From positions 1-43,326 of the forward strand of contig JAEZJQ010000058.1 in the NCBI GenBank assembly GCA_023436305.1: a stretch of DNA of 43,326 nucleotides, read 5' to 3'. Positions within the stretch are counted from its first letter, which is position 1, and every line of letters begins with the position of its first letter. The notes under the pieces were generated by a model. The model was not told where the DNA came from. It was given only the letters and a program-made list of their open reading frames with translations, and did no database searches. Shown here one piece after another: positions 41,640 to 43,326 of this stretch. The position numbers and the translations under genes are program-made. The stretch comes from Bacillota bacterium. Lineage in GTDB: Bacteria; Bacillota; UBA4882; UBA8346.

Positions 41640-43313
41640 ATGAAAACCGGTAATATTTTTCGGATGGGGATATTCATGGGCTTGCTGATTTTCGGGCAGG
41701 TGAACTGCTTCGGCAGTCAGGCCAAGGAATACCACTTTCATAAAACACCGCTGGCCCGTGCATTCCAGGAAATAGGCCGTGATTTTGGAACTACTATCAT
41801 TGCCGATCCCAATCTGCCGGGCCAGGTGGACGGAAATTTTAGCGCGGTTTCGGTAGAAGAAGTTCTGGGGGCTATCCTGGAACCTCTTGGATATGGGTAT
41901 ACCCAAGTGGATGATTTTTACCTGGTGAATGGCAACGATTCCCATTTTGGGATTAGTACCACGGACTCGTTGGTAATTCATTTCGGTTCCATGAATCCGG
42001 AGCAACAGGCCGGATTTCAGGAATTTCAAAAATATATGGTTTACGATGAGAAAACCGGAATTGTATTTATCAAGGCTCCCACCGGGACAATGGCCCGGAT
42101 CCTGGCCAAAATCCGTGAAATGATGCCGGAAACCGGACCGTCCCTGGTTGCCTACAGTTTCCGGATCATGGATTTAACCGTCAACAATGATCTTATGATT
42201 GGGTTACAAGGAACCATCGGGGATGATCCATTGGACAGTGCCACGGCCATGATCATCCCGGGCAGTGCGGTTTTTGAAACCGTGCAAAACCGGTTGAAGG
42301 TGGAAGGAAACCTGGCATTGACATCCAATCAAAATCGTTATCTGGGCCAGCCATGGTTTTTAGCAGCTTTGGGAAAGCAAACCCGGTTCGCTTCGTTGCT
42401 TCATTATCCGGGTGATGATACCGGCCGAGACCGGGAGTTTGAGCTAAAGCTAACCCCGGTTCTGATCGACACCGCTACGGGCCGGGTGGCTACCGAGATT
42501 TTTCTTGAATATAACCGGGACCAGGTTGGGAAACTCTCCACCACGTTACGGACGATCCCGGACCAATATCAATTAATCGCCGTGCTCCACCGCCGGGATC
42601 GTTTGCCGGAAAATAGCCTGACTCAAAAAAACACCCGGGTCCGGGAACGGGACTTCGCGGTTCTCATGGCGGCAATTCCGGTGAATGTGGAAGGGTCAAC
42701 ATTGGCTGCATCCAAACAACCGTTTTTGGGCGCTTGGCTCAATGGGATCGGAGAGATCATTGAAAATCGCGGAGAGAAAAAAGCCGGTGATTTTGAGTTG
42801 GAATTGGGACTTCAAGGGGCGGGAAGCAAACCTTCAACTCCCTGGATTCAGTACAAAATTCCCTTTGGATCCCGGGCGGATTTGAATCTTCGTTTTTATA
42901 ATAATGAAGATTACACTGTCGGCCTCAGCGGGTATTGGGATGAAACCAGGGAAACATCTTTTGAATTTTTGGCGGGCAGCAATATAGGGCTTGAAGATAA
43001 GCCCCAGATTGCTTTCGGTATCGGGGATATATATCAGCCGTTCCGGTTACTGACTTTTCATGGGAAATACTATCCGGTGGTTTACCGGCTGGACTCCGGC
43101 CAATTTTGGGAATCGGATCTTTGGGAAGGGGGACTGCGTCTGGGTACATCGCAGGTCAGCTTATCCGTCAACTTTTTCGGGAACCCCAATCCATCCAAAA
43201 CCTGTTTTTCCTTCGATTGCTGGCATAATAGTTGGGGCTTTTCACTGGGGGCGGTTCAGGAGTATGCCAGCCCCAATATCAATTTTAGCGTGGGTTTTAA
43301 ATTGAAATTATAA
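41640..43313 (+). CDS. Diverged secretin-like protein with a beta-rich C-terminal extension
   Basis: A 557-residue paralogue of the preceding secretin. It has a signal peptide (about 1-28), an STN domain (YHFHKTPLARAFQEIGRDFG, about 30-95), an N1-like region (about 110-165) and a degenerate secretin core. The VPILGDIP motif is reduced to KQPFLGAWLNGIGEI and the typical LLIFITP end is missing. The last 160 residues form amphipathic strands (NLRFYNNEDYTVGLSGYW and WGFSLGAVQEY, for example) and end in GFKLKL, like a small outer-membrane barrel. The ATG directly follows the upstream stop codon with only an AGAGG site, implying coupling. It might cap, anchor or pilot the first secretin. No similar described protein comes to mind. 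Confidence 0.6.
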   Translation: MKTGNIFRMGIFMGLLIFGQVNCFGSQAKEYHFHKTPLARAFQEIGRDFGTTIIADPNLPGQVDGNFSAVSVEEVLGAILEPLGYGYTQVDDFYLVNGNDSHFGISTTDSLVIHFGSMNPEQQAGFQEFQKYMVYDEKTGIVFIKAPTGTMARILAKIREMMPETGPSLVAYSFRIMDLTVNNDLMIGLQGTIGDDPLDSATAMIIPGSAVFETVQNRLKVEGNLALTSNQNRYLGQPWFLAALGKQTRFASLLHYPGDDTGRDREFELKLTPVLIDTATGRVATEIFLEYNRDQVGKLSTTLRTIPDQYQLIAVLHRRDRLPENSLTQKNTRVRERDFAVLMAAIPVNVEGSTLAASKQPFLGAWLNGIGEIIENRGEKKAGDFELELGLQGAGSKPSTPWIQYKIPFGSRADLNLRFYNNEDYTVGLSGYWDETRETSFEFLAGSNIGLEDKPQIAFGIGDIYQPFRLLTFHGKYYPVVYRLDSGQFWESDLWEGGLRLGTSQVSLSVNFFGNPNPSKTCFSFDCWHNSWGFSLGAVQEYASPNINFSVGFKLKL

Positions 43314-43326
43314 ATTATACGGTACT

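Overview
The window (about 43.3 kb, moderately AT-rich) reads like a chromosome segment from a diderm, probably endospore-forming member of the Bacillota (Firmicutes), for example a Limnochordia/Hydrogenisporia-type lineage. This placement is an inference. Bacillota-like traits are the flaG-fliD-fliS flagellar group, two CotS-type spore-coat kinase-like genes, a SpoIVB-type S55 protein, yhaM, and an mtaB-HIT-rpsU group, all with strong AGGAGG-type ribosome binding sites. Beside them lies a large outer-membrane biogenesis region (tamB, bamA, three ompH/skp genes, lpxD, an LptF/G permease, lptD, lptC, lptA) and two secretin-type outer-membrane genes, so the cell should have an LPS-type outer membrane. 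TTG start codons are frequent, mainly in the envelope genes.

Layout. 1-304: 3' end of a GmhB-like heptose phosphatase. 421-4948: flagellar filament cap and chaperone genes (flaG, fliD, a FlgN/FliT-like gene, fliS), with two sigma-28-like -10 boxes in front of flaG and fliD. 5062-5386: a stand-alone cold-shock gene with its own promoter, a hairpin at the predicted +1 and a terminator. 5718-6917: a THUMP-type rRNA methyltransferase, convergent with a glycosyltransferase (6927-8069) and a heptose kinase (8225-9235) on the minus strand. 9336-11871: two adjacent CotS-like genes that lack the usual kinase residues.

12246-32658 is the envelope core, all on the plus strand: S55 protein, TamB, a small sigma factor, a one-TM protein, BamA, a second outer-membrane protein, OmpH-1, OmpH-2, an anchored coiled-coil protein, a triple nested-palindrome repeat, OmpH-3 and LpxD. 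After a strong terminator and a new promoter come LptF/G, LptD, LptC and a duplicated-domain LptA. Together these would fold and insert outer-membrane proteins (BamA, Skp, TamB) and build and export LPS (LpxD, Lpt). LptB and the other lipid A enzymes are not in the window.

32682-37277 is housekeeping: an HhH plus RNase H-like nuclease, YhaM, a small membrane protein, MtaB, a HIT protein and rpsU. 37278-38073 is a repeat-rich spacer with two inverted-repeat elements. 38074-43313 holds a secreted protein and a compact operon of an exported protein of unknown function, a short secretin and a diverged secretin-like protein with a beta-rich C-terminal extension.

The main candidates for something undescribed are (i) an 83-86 bp intergenic element present twice, upstream of fliD and of lptF/G, (ii) the tandem secretin operon without any pilus or secretion ATPase, (iii) the sigma-factor/membrane-protein pair inserted between tamB and bamA, and (iv) the three nested-palindrome repeats inside the skp operon.
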